The position numbers were made by a program, and so were the translations under genes. The notes below the pieces were generated by a model that made no database searches, was not told where the DNA came from, and saw nothing but the letters and a program-made list of their open reading frames with translations. DNA of 48,923 nt, from the NCBI GenBank assembly GCA_964534515.1, contig CAZHPW010000002.1, forward strand, positions 1 through 48,923. Direction: 5' to 3'. Below are positions 23,787-32,399 of the stretch, in pieces (position 1 is the first letter of the stretch; each line of letters opens with the position of its first letter). Source of the stretch: UBA6115 sp964534515 (GTDB lineage: Bacteria; Bacillota; Clostridia; Christensenellales; Aristaeellaceae).

Positions 23787-25424
23787 TTACTCAACCGAGA
23801 GGAGATAGAAGTACAGCTGCTGCCCGCCACGGTGCATTTCCACGTCGCAGTCCGGGAACAGCTCTTCCAGGTCATCCCGAACCTTCTGGGCGTCCGCCTT
23901 CTTGGTCTTATCGCCGTAGTACACGGTAATCAGGCCGTCATCCTCGGTCACAATCTGCTTCATCAGCAGGATGGCCGCTTCCTCGGCGCTGGCGCAATTG
24001 ACGGTCACCTGGCCGTTGTTGAGGCCGATGATGTCGCCTTCCTTGATGTGCATGTCCTCCAGGTCGGTATCGCGCACGGCGTAGGTAATCATGCCGGTGC
24101 GGACCTTCTGGGCGGCTTCGTCCATGCGCTTGGCGTTCTCCTCCGGGCTCTCCTCCGCCTGGAAGGCTACCACAGCCGCGATGCCCATGGCCACGTTCTT
24201 GGTGGGCAGGACAATCACATTACGGTCGGACAGCTTAGCGGCTTGCTGGGCGGCCAGGGTGATGTTGCCGTTGTTGGGCAGGACAAAGATGCTCTTGGCG
24301 TAGACGCTGTCAATGGCCTTTTTGATGTCATCGATGCTGGGGTTCATGGTCTGTCCGCCCTGAACCACCGCGTCAACACCCAGGTCCTTGAAAATCTCGT
24401 CAAAGCCATCGCCCTGGCTCACGGCGACAATGCCGTATTCCTTGTCTTCCTTGGGCGTTTTGGCGTCCAAATCGCGGCGCTGCTGCACCATGTTGTCAAT
24501 CTTGAGCCCGTTGAGCTCGCCCAGCATCAGCGCTTGCTGCAGCGCCTTGCCGGGGTCATTGGTGTGCAAATGAACCTTGATGAGGTTGGCGTCGCCAACC
24601 ACCAGCACGCAGTCGCCGATGCGGCTGAACTTGCGCCTTAAGGAGGCGATGTCCGCGTCGCTGACGCCGGGCTTTAATTCCTGGATAAAGAACTCGGTGC
24701 AATAGGCAAAGGTAATGTCTTCAAGTGAGTCGTGGTCATCCACAAACTCATCCGTGGCCGCGCTGTCGCTGCTCATGTCGACAGTCAGGTCGTCCAGCTG
24801 GTCGCCGTTGATGACGGCCTGATAGCCGGTGTAGATGAGCAATAGTCCGCGGCCGCCGGCGTCCACAACGCCTGCCTGGGTCAGCGCGGGCAGCATTTCC
24901 TGCGTCTTTTTGAGGATGGCCTCACCGCTGGTGATAACCACCTTCATGAGCGCAGGGAAATCATTGGGCGCCATTTCCGCCTGTTTGACCGCGTCATCGG
25001 CGATGACACGGGCGACGGTTAAGATGGTGCCCTCCTTGGGCTTCATGACCGCCTTGTAGGCCGTGTCCGCGCCGGACTTCAAGGCCTGGGCGAACTCAGC
25101 CGGGGTCACGCTTTCCTTCTCCAGCAAAGCCTTAGAGAATCCACGATACAACTGGGACAGGATGACGCCGGAGTTGCCCCTCGCGCCGCGCAGGGCGCCT
25201 TTGGACATGGCCTCCACCAATTCGCCCACGGAAGACAGCTCTTTGCTGTTGATTTCGCGGACAGCCGACATCATGGTCATGGACATGTTGGTGCCGGTAT
25301 CACCATCAGGAACCGGGAACACATTGAGCGCGTTGACCGCTTCCCTGTTTTTCTCCAGCAAAACCGCGCCGGCATTTATCATTTCACGCAAAGTATTTGC
25401 GTCAAGCAAACCTTGATTCACCAT
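23787..25424 (-). CDS. fakA: Fatty acid kinase ATP-binding subunit FakA (DegV-partner, DAK2 domain)
   Basis: Phosphorylates fatty acids presented by a FakB/DegV lipid-binding partner, feeding acyl phosphates into phospholipid synthesis. The 545 residues have the DhaL/DAK2 nucleotide-binding domain (NVFPVPDGDTGTNMS with Asp ligands for Mg, GARGNSGVILSQ) over about 1-200, a middle domain (VHLHTNDPG) and the C-terminal FakA domain (FVLPNNGNI, then VLPTKNVAMG). I chose the ATG at 25424 with GGAGG upstream; the frame opens further but lacks homology there. It pairs with an Asp23-family gene 26 bases upstream, the standard yloU-yloV order. No fakB is in the window. Confidence 0.93.
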   Translation of the reverse strand: MVNQGLLDANTLREMINAGAVLLEKNREAVNALNVFPVPDGDTGTNMSMTMMSAVREINSKELSSVGELVEAMSKGALRGARGNSGVILSQLYRGFSKALLEKESVTPAEFAQALKSGADTAYKAVMKPKEGTILTVARVIADDAVKQAEMAPNDFPALMKVVITSGEAILKKTQEMLPALTQAGVVDAGGRGLLLIYTGYQAVINGDQLDDLTVDMSSDSAATDEFVDDHDSLEDITFAYCTEFFIQELKPGVSDADIASLRRKFSRIGDCVLVVGDANLIKVHLHTNDPGKALQQALMLGELNGLKIDNMVQQRRDLDAKTPKEDKEYGIVAVSQGDGFDEIFKDLGVDAVVQGGQTMNPSIDDIKKAIDSVYAKSIFVLPNNGNITLAAQQAAKLSDRNVIVLPTKNVAMGIAAVVAFQAEESPEENAKRMDEAAQKVRTGMITYAVRDTDLEDMHIKEGDIIGLNNGQVTVNCASAEEAAILLMKQIVTEDDGLITVYYGDKTKKADAQKVRDDLEELFPDCDVEMHRGGQQLYFYLLSVE

Positions 25425-25450
25425 TTTAAACCTCCGAAACCGCGGGTTGT

Positions 25451-25801
25451 TTAGACGCGGATTCCTTCTACAGTGATGTTTACATTGCGCACCTTCACGC
25501 CGGTCATGCTTTCCAGTTTGTATTTGACAACTTCCTTGATGGAGTTGCAAACAGCGGTCACTGAAATGCCATACTCTACGACAATGTAGAGGTCAACATC
25601 AATCATATCGTCCACCGCGCGCAAAGCGACGCCGCGGCTTAAGTTCTCACGGCCCAGCCATTCCACCAGGCCGTCCTTGGCCCGTTTGCTGGACATGGCG
25701 ACGATGCCATAGCACTCAAGGGTCGCATAGCCGACCACCTTGAGCATGACTTCCTCAGAAATATAGATGGTCCCGATTTCATTTTTAATCTTGAATTCCA
25801 T
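25451..25801 (-). CDS. Asp23/Gls24 family envelope stress protein (YloU-like)
   Basis: A small Asp23/Gls24 (DUF322) protein of 116 residues: IYISEEVMLKVVGYATLECYGIVAM near the start, then DLYIVVEYGISV and VNITVEGIRV. Members associate with the membrane or alkaline stress response, and YloU is routinely encoded next to FakA. Two adjacent ATGs exist. I prefer 25801, six bases after GGGAGG; 25804 would leave only three bases. Confidence 0.92.
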   Translation of the reverse strand: MEFKIKNEIGTIYISEEVMLKVVGYATLECYGIVAMSSKRAKDGLVEWLGRENLSRGVALRAVDDMIDVDLYIVVEYGISVTAVCNSIKEVVKYKLESMTGVKVRNVNITVEGIRV

Positions 25802-25839
25802 CATAAACCTCCCTTAAGGTTGCTGATTCAAACATCGTT

Positions 25840-25868
25840 AGTATACAGGGTTTTGACAAAGGACGCAA
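25840..25868 (-). promoter_or_regulatory. Probable promoter for the yloU-fakA unit
   Basis: Minus strand TTGCGT (25868-25863), 17 bases, TATACT (25845-25840), then about 35 bases of leader to the ATG. The -10 is good and the -35 only fair. The rest of 25869-25955 shows nothing that I can name. Confidence 0.55.
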
Positions 25869-25959
25869 CATCTTGTGGGTTTTCCCTTGCTCAAACCGGG
25901 TGCTCATGCTTGAACCTGTGGGATGATACCCCATTCCCCACATTGTATTAACCAACGGC

Positions 25960-25987
25960 AAAACAAAACCGGAGCGCGCGGCTCCGG
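25960..25987 (-). terminator. Intrinsic terminator after the L,D-transpeptidase gene
   Basis: A 7-bp GC stem CCGGAGC/GCTCCGG (25969-25975 with 25981-25987) is followed on the minus strand by TTTTGTTTTG, 14 bases after the stop codon. Confidence 0.88.
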
Positions 25988-26000
25988 CCTTGTTGATTGT

Positions 26001-27854
26001 TTATTCAAACCCGTTCTTGACGTTCATTTCCTTAATCAGGCTGGGTCGGATGGGCGGGTTGCAATAGCGGCAGGGCGTCAGTTTGGAATGCTCGGCGTTG
26101 TCCAGTTCACCGTAGGTCAATTCGCCCTTCAAAGGCAAGTACCTGTCCTTGATGCTGGAGCAGTTCTGATCCAGATGGTAAAACTTGCCGCCCTCGGGGT
26201 TAAAGAAGATGGGCAGATTGCTGTCCGGATACTCATAGTAACGGCCGTCATCATCCCAGATGAGCACCTTGGTGTTGGTTTTGATGTTGTTCCACAGCCA
26301 GGCCATGTTGAGGTCTTCACCGTTGAGCACGCGCTGCACGCGCACACAGCCGTGGCTGGCCTTCTTGCCCAACTGCGCCTCCTGGGAGGAATAATCCCAG
26401 TAACCGGTTGAGGTGTTGAGGATGTAGGGCACCTCATGAATGAGGACGCCGCCGTTGATGCGCATGGACATGCGGCAGACCAGGTTGCCGGCGTTGAAGT
26501 CACCGGTGCGGCTGACCATCAAAAACTCGCCGGAGGGTGTTTCGTTCCAGGGCTGCTGCTTGGTGGGGATGCCGGTTGAAATGAGCAGTTCGCTGAAGAT
26601 TTTGCCTTCCTTGAAGACATACATGCGCTGTTTGAGCTTGTCAATCAGGATACCGTAGTCCGTCCGGGGTTCAATGACCTTGAGTTCGCTGGTGCGGATG
26701 TAGCCGCGCAGCAGGGCGTCCGTATCGCCATAGCCGCGCCTGGAGCGGTTGTCCGGGCCGTAGGATGAGTTGTACACCTCAACCAGGGACCAGCCGTCGT
26801 CGCTCTGCTCAATCACATGTACGCCCTGGGACTCATAGCCGACTTCGCCGATGATGTTGTCCCGTTTGGTGCTGTCATCCTTGGCCGCACGCAATTTGTA
26901 GGTGTCGCGCTGGGTCTTGCCCCAAAGCACGGTGATGGGCTGCATCATGACCTTCCAGATGGCTTCCTCATTGTAATCGCCTACCGGCAAACGCCAGTAG
27001 TCCTTGCCGTAGTCTTCCCGGGCGACTTCTTCCTGTGTGGGGATGGAATAATGATAGGCGTTCTCAGGCGGCGCGCTGATAACATTCTCGGTAACCGGCG
27101 CGACATCGTCCACCGGCTCAGGGCTGTCCACATCGGCCAGTTCAGCCTGTGATTCATCAAGCGGTTGCTCTTCTTCCGGGGTTTCATTCTCAACCGCCAA
27201 CACTTCTAAGGTGATGTGCTGCTGGTTGGCGGCAAAGCCGGTTTCGTCAAACAGCACCACGGTTAAGGTGTGCTTGCCGGCCGGGGCGTTTTCCTTGCCG
27301 AAGGTGCCGTTCCAGTTGACCCGGGTGGTGCCCTCCTGGACATCCTTGTGGAAGATTTCATAGGTGGTGTCGGCCACATGGAAAATGACCGCCAGCACGC
27401 CCGGCATGTTGGCGTTGACGCTCAGGCTCCAGTCCTGGCCGGGGGTGACGCTCGCGTCCTGTAAAAGCAGCTGGGTAATCATCGGCCTTTCGGGGCCTAC
27501 CTGGAACTTCTGGCGGCAGTTCTCACCGTTGACCATGAGCTGCAGGTAGTACTCGCCCTCTGCAAGCGGCTTCATCTCGCTGTCATAGCCGTTCCAGATG
27601 ACACTGTTGTCGCCGATGTTGACATGCAGGTGGTTGTTGATGTCAAACAATTTGTCACCCGAAAGGTTCAAGACGCTAAAGGCGCCTTCGCCCTGGGTGT
27701 CGGCCGAAAACTTGTATAATTCGGTTTTTCCGGGACGGATGTAGGTGGGGAATTGTTTTATATCAACTCCGGCGGTCATGTCTTGCGCGAGCGCGCCGGC
27801 AAACTGAGTCATCAGCAGTAACGTTAACAAAAAGGCAGCCAGTCTTTTGAGCAT
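26001..27854 (-). CDS. Secreted L,D-transpeptidase (YkuD) with Ig-like, SH3-like and Cys/His tail regions
   Basis: Forms 3-3 peptidoglycan cross-links or anchors proteins outside the cell. The 617 residues have a signal peptide (LKRLAAFLLTLLLMTQFAGA), two FlgD-like Ig repeats (about 25-115 and 130-225, each with a G-x-Y/H-x-L strand), an acidic linker, a bacterial SH3-like region (about 320-400), and the YkuD domain (about 400-540) with YGILIDKLKQRMYVF, HEVP and SHGCVR; the catalytic Cys is about 503. A tail follows with His560, Cys565, Cys595 and Cys598 (HLDQNC, then TPCRYC), resembling an Ada-type zinc site. The ATG at 27854 follows AAGGAGG; the longer frame lacks a ribosome site. Confidence 0.9.
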   Translation of the reverse strand: MLKRLAAFLLTLLLMTQFAGALAQDMTAGVDIKQFPTYIRPGKTELYKFSADTQGEGAFSVLNLSGDKLFDINNHLHVNIGDNSVIWNGYDSEMKPLAEGEYYLQLMVNGENCRQKFQVGPERPMITQLLLQDASVTPGQDWSLSVNANMPGVLAVIFHVADTTYEIFHKDVQEGTTRVNWNGTFGKENAPAGKHTLTVVLFDETGFAANQQHITLEVLAVENETPEEEQPLDESQAELADVDSPEPVDDVAPVTENVISAPPENAYHYSIPTQEEVAREDYGKDYWRLPVGDYNEEAIWKVMMQPITVLWGKTQRDTYKLRAAKDDSTKRDNIIGEVGYESQGVHVIEQSDDGWSLVEVYNSSYGPDNRSRRGYGDTDALLRGYIRTSELKVIEPRTDYGILIDKLKQRMYVFKEGKIFSELLISTGIPTKQQPWNETPSGEFLMVSRTGDFNAGNLVCRMSMRINGGVLIHEVPYILNTSTGYWDYSSQEAQLGKKASHGCVRVQRVLNGEDLNMAWLWNNIKTNTKVLIWDDDGRYYEYPDSNLPIFFNPEGGKFYHLDQNCSSIKDRYLPLKGELTYGELDNAEHSKLTPCRYCNPPIRPSLIKEMNVKNGFE

Positions 27855-27875
27855 GTAATCCTCCTTCCGCAAATC

Positions 27876-27904
27876 TTTTTTATCTTATCAGATAGATTGT
27901 GACG
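27876..27904 (-). promoter_or_regulatory. Possible promoter for the L,D-transpeptidase gene
   Basis: On the minus strand TTGCCC is followed after 17 bases by TAAGAT, then an A-rich leader and AAGGAGG. The same -10 sequence is used before ruvC. The -35 matches consensus only in its TTG, so the call is tentative; the coordinates are approximate to a few bases. Confidence 0.4.
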
Positions 27905-27928
27905 GGGCAAGAATAAGTTATAAATACA

Positions 27929-27957
27929 TTGTAAACAAATTCTTCACAAGTTATAAT
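27929..27957 (+). promoter_or_regulatory. Sigma-A-type promoter for the SNF2 helicase gene
   Basis: TTGTAA (27929-27934), 17 bases, and a perfect TATAAT (27952-27957). The start near 27964 gives a leader of about 25 bases with AGGAG at 27977-27981. Confidence 0.75.
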
Positions 27958-27988
27958 AAACATTGATTATTTTTTGAGGAGTTTTCCT

Positions 27989-30175
27989 TTGCTGAATACC
28001 ATTGTCGCCGCCATCCGGGAGATTCGCGCACCTGTCACCATCAGTGAGCAGGAATTGCACGACCTTGTCGCCCAGGCGCTCAATGACAAACTGATCCCCA
28101 ACCGCCATGAGGTCATGGTGGCGCCCCGGTGCCGGATTGACTTTTTGGCCCAGGGCGTCGGCATTGAAATCAAGCGGAAGCGCCCCAATCTCAAGGCCCT
28201 GATGAGCCAGTTGACGCGCTACCTGGCCTCCCCCATGGTGCAATCCCTGCTGCTCATCACAGAGCGTGACCCCGGCGTACCGGAAACCCTGCTGGGCAAG
28301 CCATTAAAAGTCATCAGCCTGTCCACTCTTTGGGGCATTGCCGTGCCGGAAGGCCAGGCCAAGAGCAGAAGCGTCAAGCCATTGTCGGAAATCATTTCAA
28401 ATGTAAATAACGGTGAAGTAACCAGCGCTGCTCCCCCGGTTGACACCCCAAAAACCCTCCCCCGCTACCTGCAAAGCGCCAAGGATGAGGCGCGGGTCTT
28501 TGGCACGCTGTCCTATCAGAAAAGGGGCAACTTTTGGGTGGTCAAGGGCGACCCTGCCGTGACGGAATTGGTCAAGCGTCTGTTTCCAGGCGCCGACTCC
28601 GGTAAAAGGGGCATCGCCCGCTTCAGCGCACACAGGCGGCTGGTGGGCGAACTTAATTGGCTCATGCAGCGCTACCCCCTGGCCATCTTACCCCAGGACC
28701 AGGAGCGCTGGAATGCAGCGCTGTCCCAAGCCCAGGAGCATTATTTGACCCAGGAGGCCTTCAGGCTCAACGCACCGCCCTATGAGAACACCACCGGCCA
28801 CTTTACGGGCACGCTCAGAAACTTCCAGCAATACGGCGCCAGCTGGCTTTGCCATGTCAAGCGCGGCCTGTTGGCGGATGAGATGGGCCTGGGCAAAACG
28901 GTGCAGACCCTGGCTGCCCTGGCCTCAGTCAAGGGCTTTCCGGCCATGGTGGTTGTCCCGCCGCACCTGGTCCACAACTGGGCAGGTGAGATAGAGCGTT
29001 TCCTGTCCTTTGAAGGGCAAAAGCCCCGGGTGCACATTATCAAAGGTTTAAAGCCCTACCCCCTGCCGCAGGCTGATATCTACCTCATCCACTATCTCTT
29101 GTTGAGAGGCTGGAAGGACGCGCTGCCCGAATCCGGGGTTAACACCGTTGTCTTTGATGAGATACAGGAACTGCGCCACAGGGGGACGGAAAAATACAGC
29201 GCCGCCAGCCTGCTTGCCAACGCAGCGGAGCGGGTGTACGGCCTCTCCGGCACGCCGATTTACAACCAGGGCGGTGAAATCTGGAACGTGGTCAACATTC
29301 TGGATTATCACTTCCTGGGGGATTTTGAATCCTTCTCCCGTGAGTGGTGCTATGGCTACGGCAACGCCGTGGTGGTGCACCCGGATTGGCTGGGCGACCA
29401 TCTAAGGCGCGAAGGACTGATGCTGCGCCGGTCCAAGAAAGAAGTGCTGCCCGAACTGCCGGACAAGCGCCGCCTGGTTACCCAGGTGGATGGGGATGAC
29501 GCGCTGATGCAAAAGCTGATGCAGCCCGTCATCAAAGAACTCAAAGCCTACCGCGAAAACTCCGACTTGAGCCCCTCCCAGCGCGCGCTGTCGGAAAACC
29601 GCTTGTCCCAGAGCGAGCGCCAGGCCACCGGCATTGTTAAGGCGCCCTATGTGGCGCAGTTTGTGCGTTCTCTGCTTGAAAACGGGGAGAAGGTGCTGCT
29701 CTTTGCCCATCACCACGCGGTGATGGATTTGTACAAGCAGGAACTCAAGCGCTTTTCCCCCGCGTCAGTGACCGGGCGGGAAACCACAGCGCAAAAGGAG
29801 CAGGCGGTCAAGCGCTTTGTGGAGGAGAAAACCAATTTGATGCTCATCTCCCTGCGCGCGGCCTCAGGCCTTAACCTGCAGCGGGCTACCTGCGTGGTCT
29901 TTGGTGAGTTGGATTGGTCCCCCGCCGTTCACAGCCAGGCGGAGGACAGGGCCCACCGCATCGGCCAATCGGATTCCCTGTTGTGCTACTATCTGGTGAC
30001 CTCCAACGGCTCTGACAGCCTGATACAGGACACCCTGGGCTTGAAGGTCAGTCAGTTCATGGGCCTCATGGGCGAAAACCCGATTTTGGAGTCCGAGGCG
30101 GCCTTGAGCGCCAGCCTGGCCAAAAAGCATGTGGAAGACATGGTAAAACGCCTGCTGCCGGACACGGATGCTTGA
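27989..30175 (+). CDS. SNF2-family DNA helicase with N-terminal PD-(D/E)XK nuclease-like domain
   Basis: 728 residues. The C-terminal two thirds is a SNF2 translocase like SMARCAL1/HepA: LRNFQQYGASWL, Walker A DEMGLGKT (about 297-304), VVFDEIQEL, LSGTPIYN, and motif VI with QAEDRAHRIGQ. Residues 1-110 look like a restriction-type nuclease fold: a helix with E22, then RIDFLAQGVGIEIK, where D51, E60 and K62 give the D-x8-E-x-K signature, then helices and LLLITERD. This suggests DNA cutting coupled to translocation at forks or branches. The start is the TTG at 27989, seven bases after AGGAG; the TTG at 27974 would place the ribosome site inside the gene. It has its own promoter and precedes ruvC by 52 bases. 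Confidence 0.85.
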   Translation: MLNTIVAAIREIRAPVTISEQELHDLVAQALNDKLIPNRHEVMVAPRCRIDFLAQGVGIEIKRKRPNLKALMSQLTRYLASPMVQSLLLITERDPGVPETLLGKPLKVISLSTLWGIAVPEGQAKSRSVKPLSEIISNVNNGEVTSAAPPVDTPKTLPRYLQSAKDEARVFGTLSYQKRGNFWVVKGDPAVTELVKRLFPGADSGKRGIARFSAHRRLVGELNWLMQRYPLAILPQDQERWNAALSQAQEHYLTQEAFRLNAPPYENTTGHFTGTLRNFQQYGASWLCHVKRGLLADEMGLGKTVQTLAALASVKGFPAMVVVPPHLVHNWAGEIERFLSFEGQKPRVHIIKGLKPYPLPQADIYLIHYLLLRGWKDALPESGVNTVVFDEIQELRHRGTEKYSAASLLANAAERVYGLSGTPIYNQGGEIWNVVNILDYHFLGDFESFSREWCYGYGNAVVVHPDWLGDHLRREGLMLRRSKKEVLPELPDKRRLVTQVDGDDALMQKLMQPVIKELKAYRENSDLSPSQRALSENRLSQSERQATGIVKAPYVAQFVRSLLENGEKVLLFAHHHAVMDLYKQELKRFSPASVTGRETTAQKEQAVKRFVEEKTNLMLISLRAASGLNLQRATCVVFGELDWSPAVHSQAEDRAHRIGQSDSLLCYYLVTSNGSDSLIQDTLGLKVSQFMGLMGENPILESEAALSASLAKKHVEDMVKRLLPDTDA

Positions 30176-30204
30176 TTGACAGTCCTTGCGGGTGCAAGTA
30201 AGAT
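30176..30204 (+). promoter_or_regulatory. Sigma-A-type promoter for ruvC-ruvA-ruvB-queA-psuK-psuG
   Basis: Consensus TTGACA (30176-30181), 17 bases, TAAGAT (30199-30204). The -35 begins at the last base before the end of the helicase gene's stop region. No LexA box of the Bacillota type (GAAC-N4-GTTC) is visible, so SOS control is not indicated. Confidence 0.8.
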
Positions 30205-30227
30205 AAAGTTTGAAATGAGGAGGACGC

Positions 30228-30722
30228 ATGCGGATTTTGGGGATAGACCCGGGGCTGGCCACGATGGGATGGGGTCTTGTGCGTGGCAAAGCCAACAAAC
30301 CAAGCCTCATCGCCTGCGGCGTTATTCTAACCGCCCCTGAAACCCCTTTCCCCCAAAGGCTGGCGGAGATTGACCGCCAGGTTGGCCAGTTGATTGAAAT
30401 TTATCAGCCGGAAGCCATTGTCTTTGAGCAATTGTTCTTTGCCAAGAACGTGACCACCGCCTTCACCGTGGGCGCGGCCCGCGGGGTCGCCATCGCCCGC
30501 TGCGCCAGGTACACGGATGAATTGTTTGAATACACCCCCATGCAAATCAAGCAGGCTGTGGTCGGCTATGGCAAAGCCGAAAAAGCCCAGGTTCAGCAGA
30601 TGGTCAAGTTGCTCTTAAACCTGCCCACCTACCCCAAGCCTGATGACGCGGCCGACGCGGTCGCAGCCGCCCTCACCCACTACAATGCCGGCCGCTTTGG
30701 CCGGGACCATTTGATGAAATAG
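30228..30722 (+). CDS. ruvC: Holliday junction resolvase RuvC
   Basis: Dimeric endonuclease that cuts four-way junctions held by RuvAB. The 164 residues show MRILGIDPGLATMGWG with the first catalytic Asp at 7, EQLFFAKN with the Glu, and PDDAADAVAAALTH with the last acidic residues. The family norm is 160-175. The ATG at 30228 follows GAGGA. RuvC beside ruvAB is less common in Bacillota, many of which use RecU, so this organism has the RuvC branch. Confidence 0.96.
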   Translation: MRILGIDPGLATMGWGLVRGKANKPSLIACGVILTAPETPFPQRLAEIDRQVGQLIEIYQPEAIVFEQLFFAKNVTTAFTVGAARGVAIARCARYTDELFEYTPMQIKQAVVGYGKAEKAQVQQMVKLLLNLPTYPKPDDAADAVAAALTHYNAGRFGRDHLMK

Positions 30723-30731
30723 AGGTTTGAT

Positions 30732-31343
30732 ATGTACGCGTTTCTTGAAGGCCTTGTCGCCGAAAAAAGCGGCAATGAGCTGGTGCTCAATGTTTCCGGT
30801 GTCGGCTACCAGATGCTGTGCACCCAGGCCACCCTGTCAAACGCCCCGGCCAAGGGGGAGTTTCTGAGGGTGTATACCTATATGTCCGTCCGCCAGGACG
30901 CGATGGAGCTCTTTGGCTTCCATTCAAAGGAAGAGCGCGCCATGTTCCTAAACCTCACCAATGTGTCCGGCATCGGCCCCAGAACGGCGTTAAACGTGCT
31001 GTCCAGCATGCCGCTTAAGGATTTGACCCTGGCCGTGTTAACAGAGGACGTGCAGGCGCTCTCCCGCGCGCCCGGCATCGGCAAGAAGACCGCCCAGCGC
31101 ATCACGCTGGAGCTCAAGGACCGCTTGAGCAAGGATGAGGTGGCCGGCAGCCTGCAGGGCGTTGTGACCGGTACTGCCGCTGGCCCGGTGGGCGCTGTGG
31201 GCGAAGCCATCCAGGCGCTTGCCGCCCTGGGCTACAGCCAGTCAGAAGCCGCCCTGGCCGTTTCCAAAGCCCATCAGGCCCAGGGTGACCTGGAGGCGGA
31301 TGAACTGGTGCGCCAGGCGCTGCGCTCCATGATGAAAGGATAA
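30732..31343 (+). CDS. ruvA: Holliday junction branch migration protein RuvA
   Basis: Tetrameric junction-binding protein that loads RuvB. The 203 residues have the OB domain (MYAFLEGLVAEKSG, VSGVGYQM), the tandem helix-hairpin-helix motifs (LTNVSGIGPRTALNVLS and LSRAPGIGKKTAQRITLELKD), a Gly/Ala-rich flexible linker, and the RuvB-binding C-terminal three-helix domain (EAIQALAALGYSQSEA). It starts 9 bases after ruvC and is followed by ruvB after 3 bases. Confidence 0.97.
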   Translation: MYAFLEGLVAEKSGNELVLNVSGVGYQMLCTQATLSNAPAKGEFLRVYTYMSVRQDAMELFGFHSKEERAMFLNLTNVSGIGPRTALNVLSSMPLKDLTLAVLTEDVQALSRAPGIGKKTAQRITLELKDRLSKDEVAGSLQGVVTGTAAGPVGAVGEAIQALAALGYSQSEAALAVSKAHQAQGDLEADELVRQALRSMMKG

Positions 31344-31346
31344 GGT

Positions 31347-32399
31347 ATGCAGGACGACCGTTTTGTAATGTCCGGTTACCGGGATGAGGACAGGGAAAGC
31401 GATATCTCCCTGCGCCCAAAGAACCTGCGCGAATACATCGGCCAGGAAGTGGTTAAAGAGAACCTAAACATCTATATTAAGGCCGCCCTGCAGCGCAGGG
31501 ACGCGCTGGACCACATCCTGCTCTACGGCCCTCCGGGCCTGGGCAAAACCACCCTGGCCACCATTGTGGCCGCCGAAATGGGTCAGAACATCCGCGTCAC
31601 CTCCGGCCCCGCGATTGATAGGCCGGGGGATTTGGCCTCCATCCTCACCAATTTAAACGCCGGGGACATTCTGTTCATTGACGAGATACACCGCCTCTCC
31701 CGCGCGGTTGAGGAAGTGCTTTACCCCGCGATGGAGGATTACGCCCTGGACATCATGATTGGCAAGGGGCCGACCGCGCGCTCCATGCGGCTTGATTTGC
31801 CGCATTTTACTCTGGTTGGCGCCACCACCAGGGCGGGCCAGTTGTCTGCGCCTTTGCGTGACCGCTTTGGCATGATGTTCCGCCTGGAGCTGTACACGCC
31901 GGAGGAGCTGGCCAAGATTGTCAAGCGTTCCTCCTCCATTTTGGGCATGCCGGCTGAGGAAGAGGGCATCATTGAAATCGCCCGCCGCAGCCGCGGCACC
32001 CCGCGCATCGCCAACCGCATGTTAAAGCGCGTGCGCGACTACGCCCAGGTCAAGGCCGACGGCAAGATTACCAGAACAGTCGCCAATGAAGGCCTCAACA
32101 TGCTGGAGGTGGACGCGCTGGGCCTTGACAAAGTGGACCGCAATGTCTTGACCACCATGATTGAGAAATTCGGCGGCGGGCCGGTGGGCCTGGACACCCT
32201 GGCAGCCGCGACGGGTGAGGACGCGTTGACCATTGAGGACGTTTATGAGCCCTATTTGCTGCAGCTGGGCTTTATCCAGCGCACCCCCAGGGGCAGAATC
32301 GCGACCGTCACCGCCTATGAACACCTGGGCAAGGTCTTCCCCGTGTCCGATGCCTCGGCCAGCAATCCGCAGATCAATTTTTTAGATGAAAACGAGTGA
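31347..32399 (+). CDS. ruvB: Holliday junction branch migration ATPase RuvB
   Basis: AAA+ motor that drives branch migration. The 350 residues have Walker A GPPGLGKTT, Walker B LFIDEIHRL, the beta-hairpin region, sensor motif VGATTRAG, the arginine finger region LRDRFGMMFRL, and the C-terminal winged helix ending QRTPRGRIAT. The first 25 residues contain the usual SLRPKNLREYIGQ block. It overlaps queA by 14 bases. Confidence 0.97.
   Translation: MQDDRFVMSGYRDEDRESDISLRPKNLREYIGQEVVKENLNIYIKAALQRRDALDHILLYGPPGLGKTTLATIVAAEMGQNIRVTSGPAIDRPGDLASILTNLNAGDILFIDEIHRLSRAVEEVLYPAMEDYALDIMIGKGPTARSMRLDLPHFTLVGATTRAGQLSAPLRDRFGMMFRLELYTPEELAKIVKRSSSILGMPAEEEGIIEIARRSRGTPRIANRMLKRVRDYAQVKADGKITRTVANEGLNMLEVDALGLDKVDRNVLTTMIEKFGGGPVGLDTLAAATGEDALTIEDVYEPYLLQLGFIQRTPRGRIATVTAYEHLGKVFPVSDASASNPQINFLDENE

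Noticed and set aside
30176..30227. LexA/SOS box before ruvC
   Set aside because: No GAAC-N4-GTTC-like sequence is present. The short CTTGC/GCAAG repeat between -35 and -10 is too small to call an operator.
27989..32399. Defence island around the SNF2-nuclease gene
   Set aside because: All neighbours are housekeeping genes (L,D-transpeptidase, ruvC, ruvA, ruvB, queA); no restriction, toxin, integrase or other defence marker is present.
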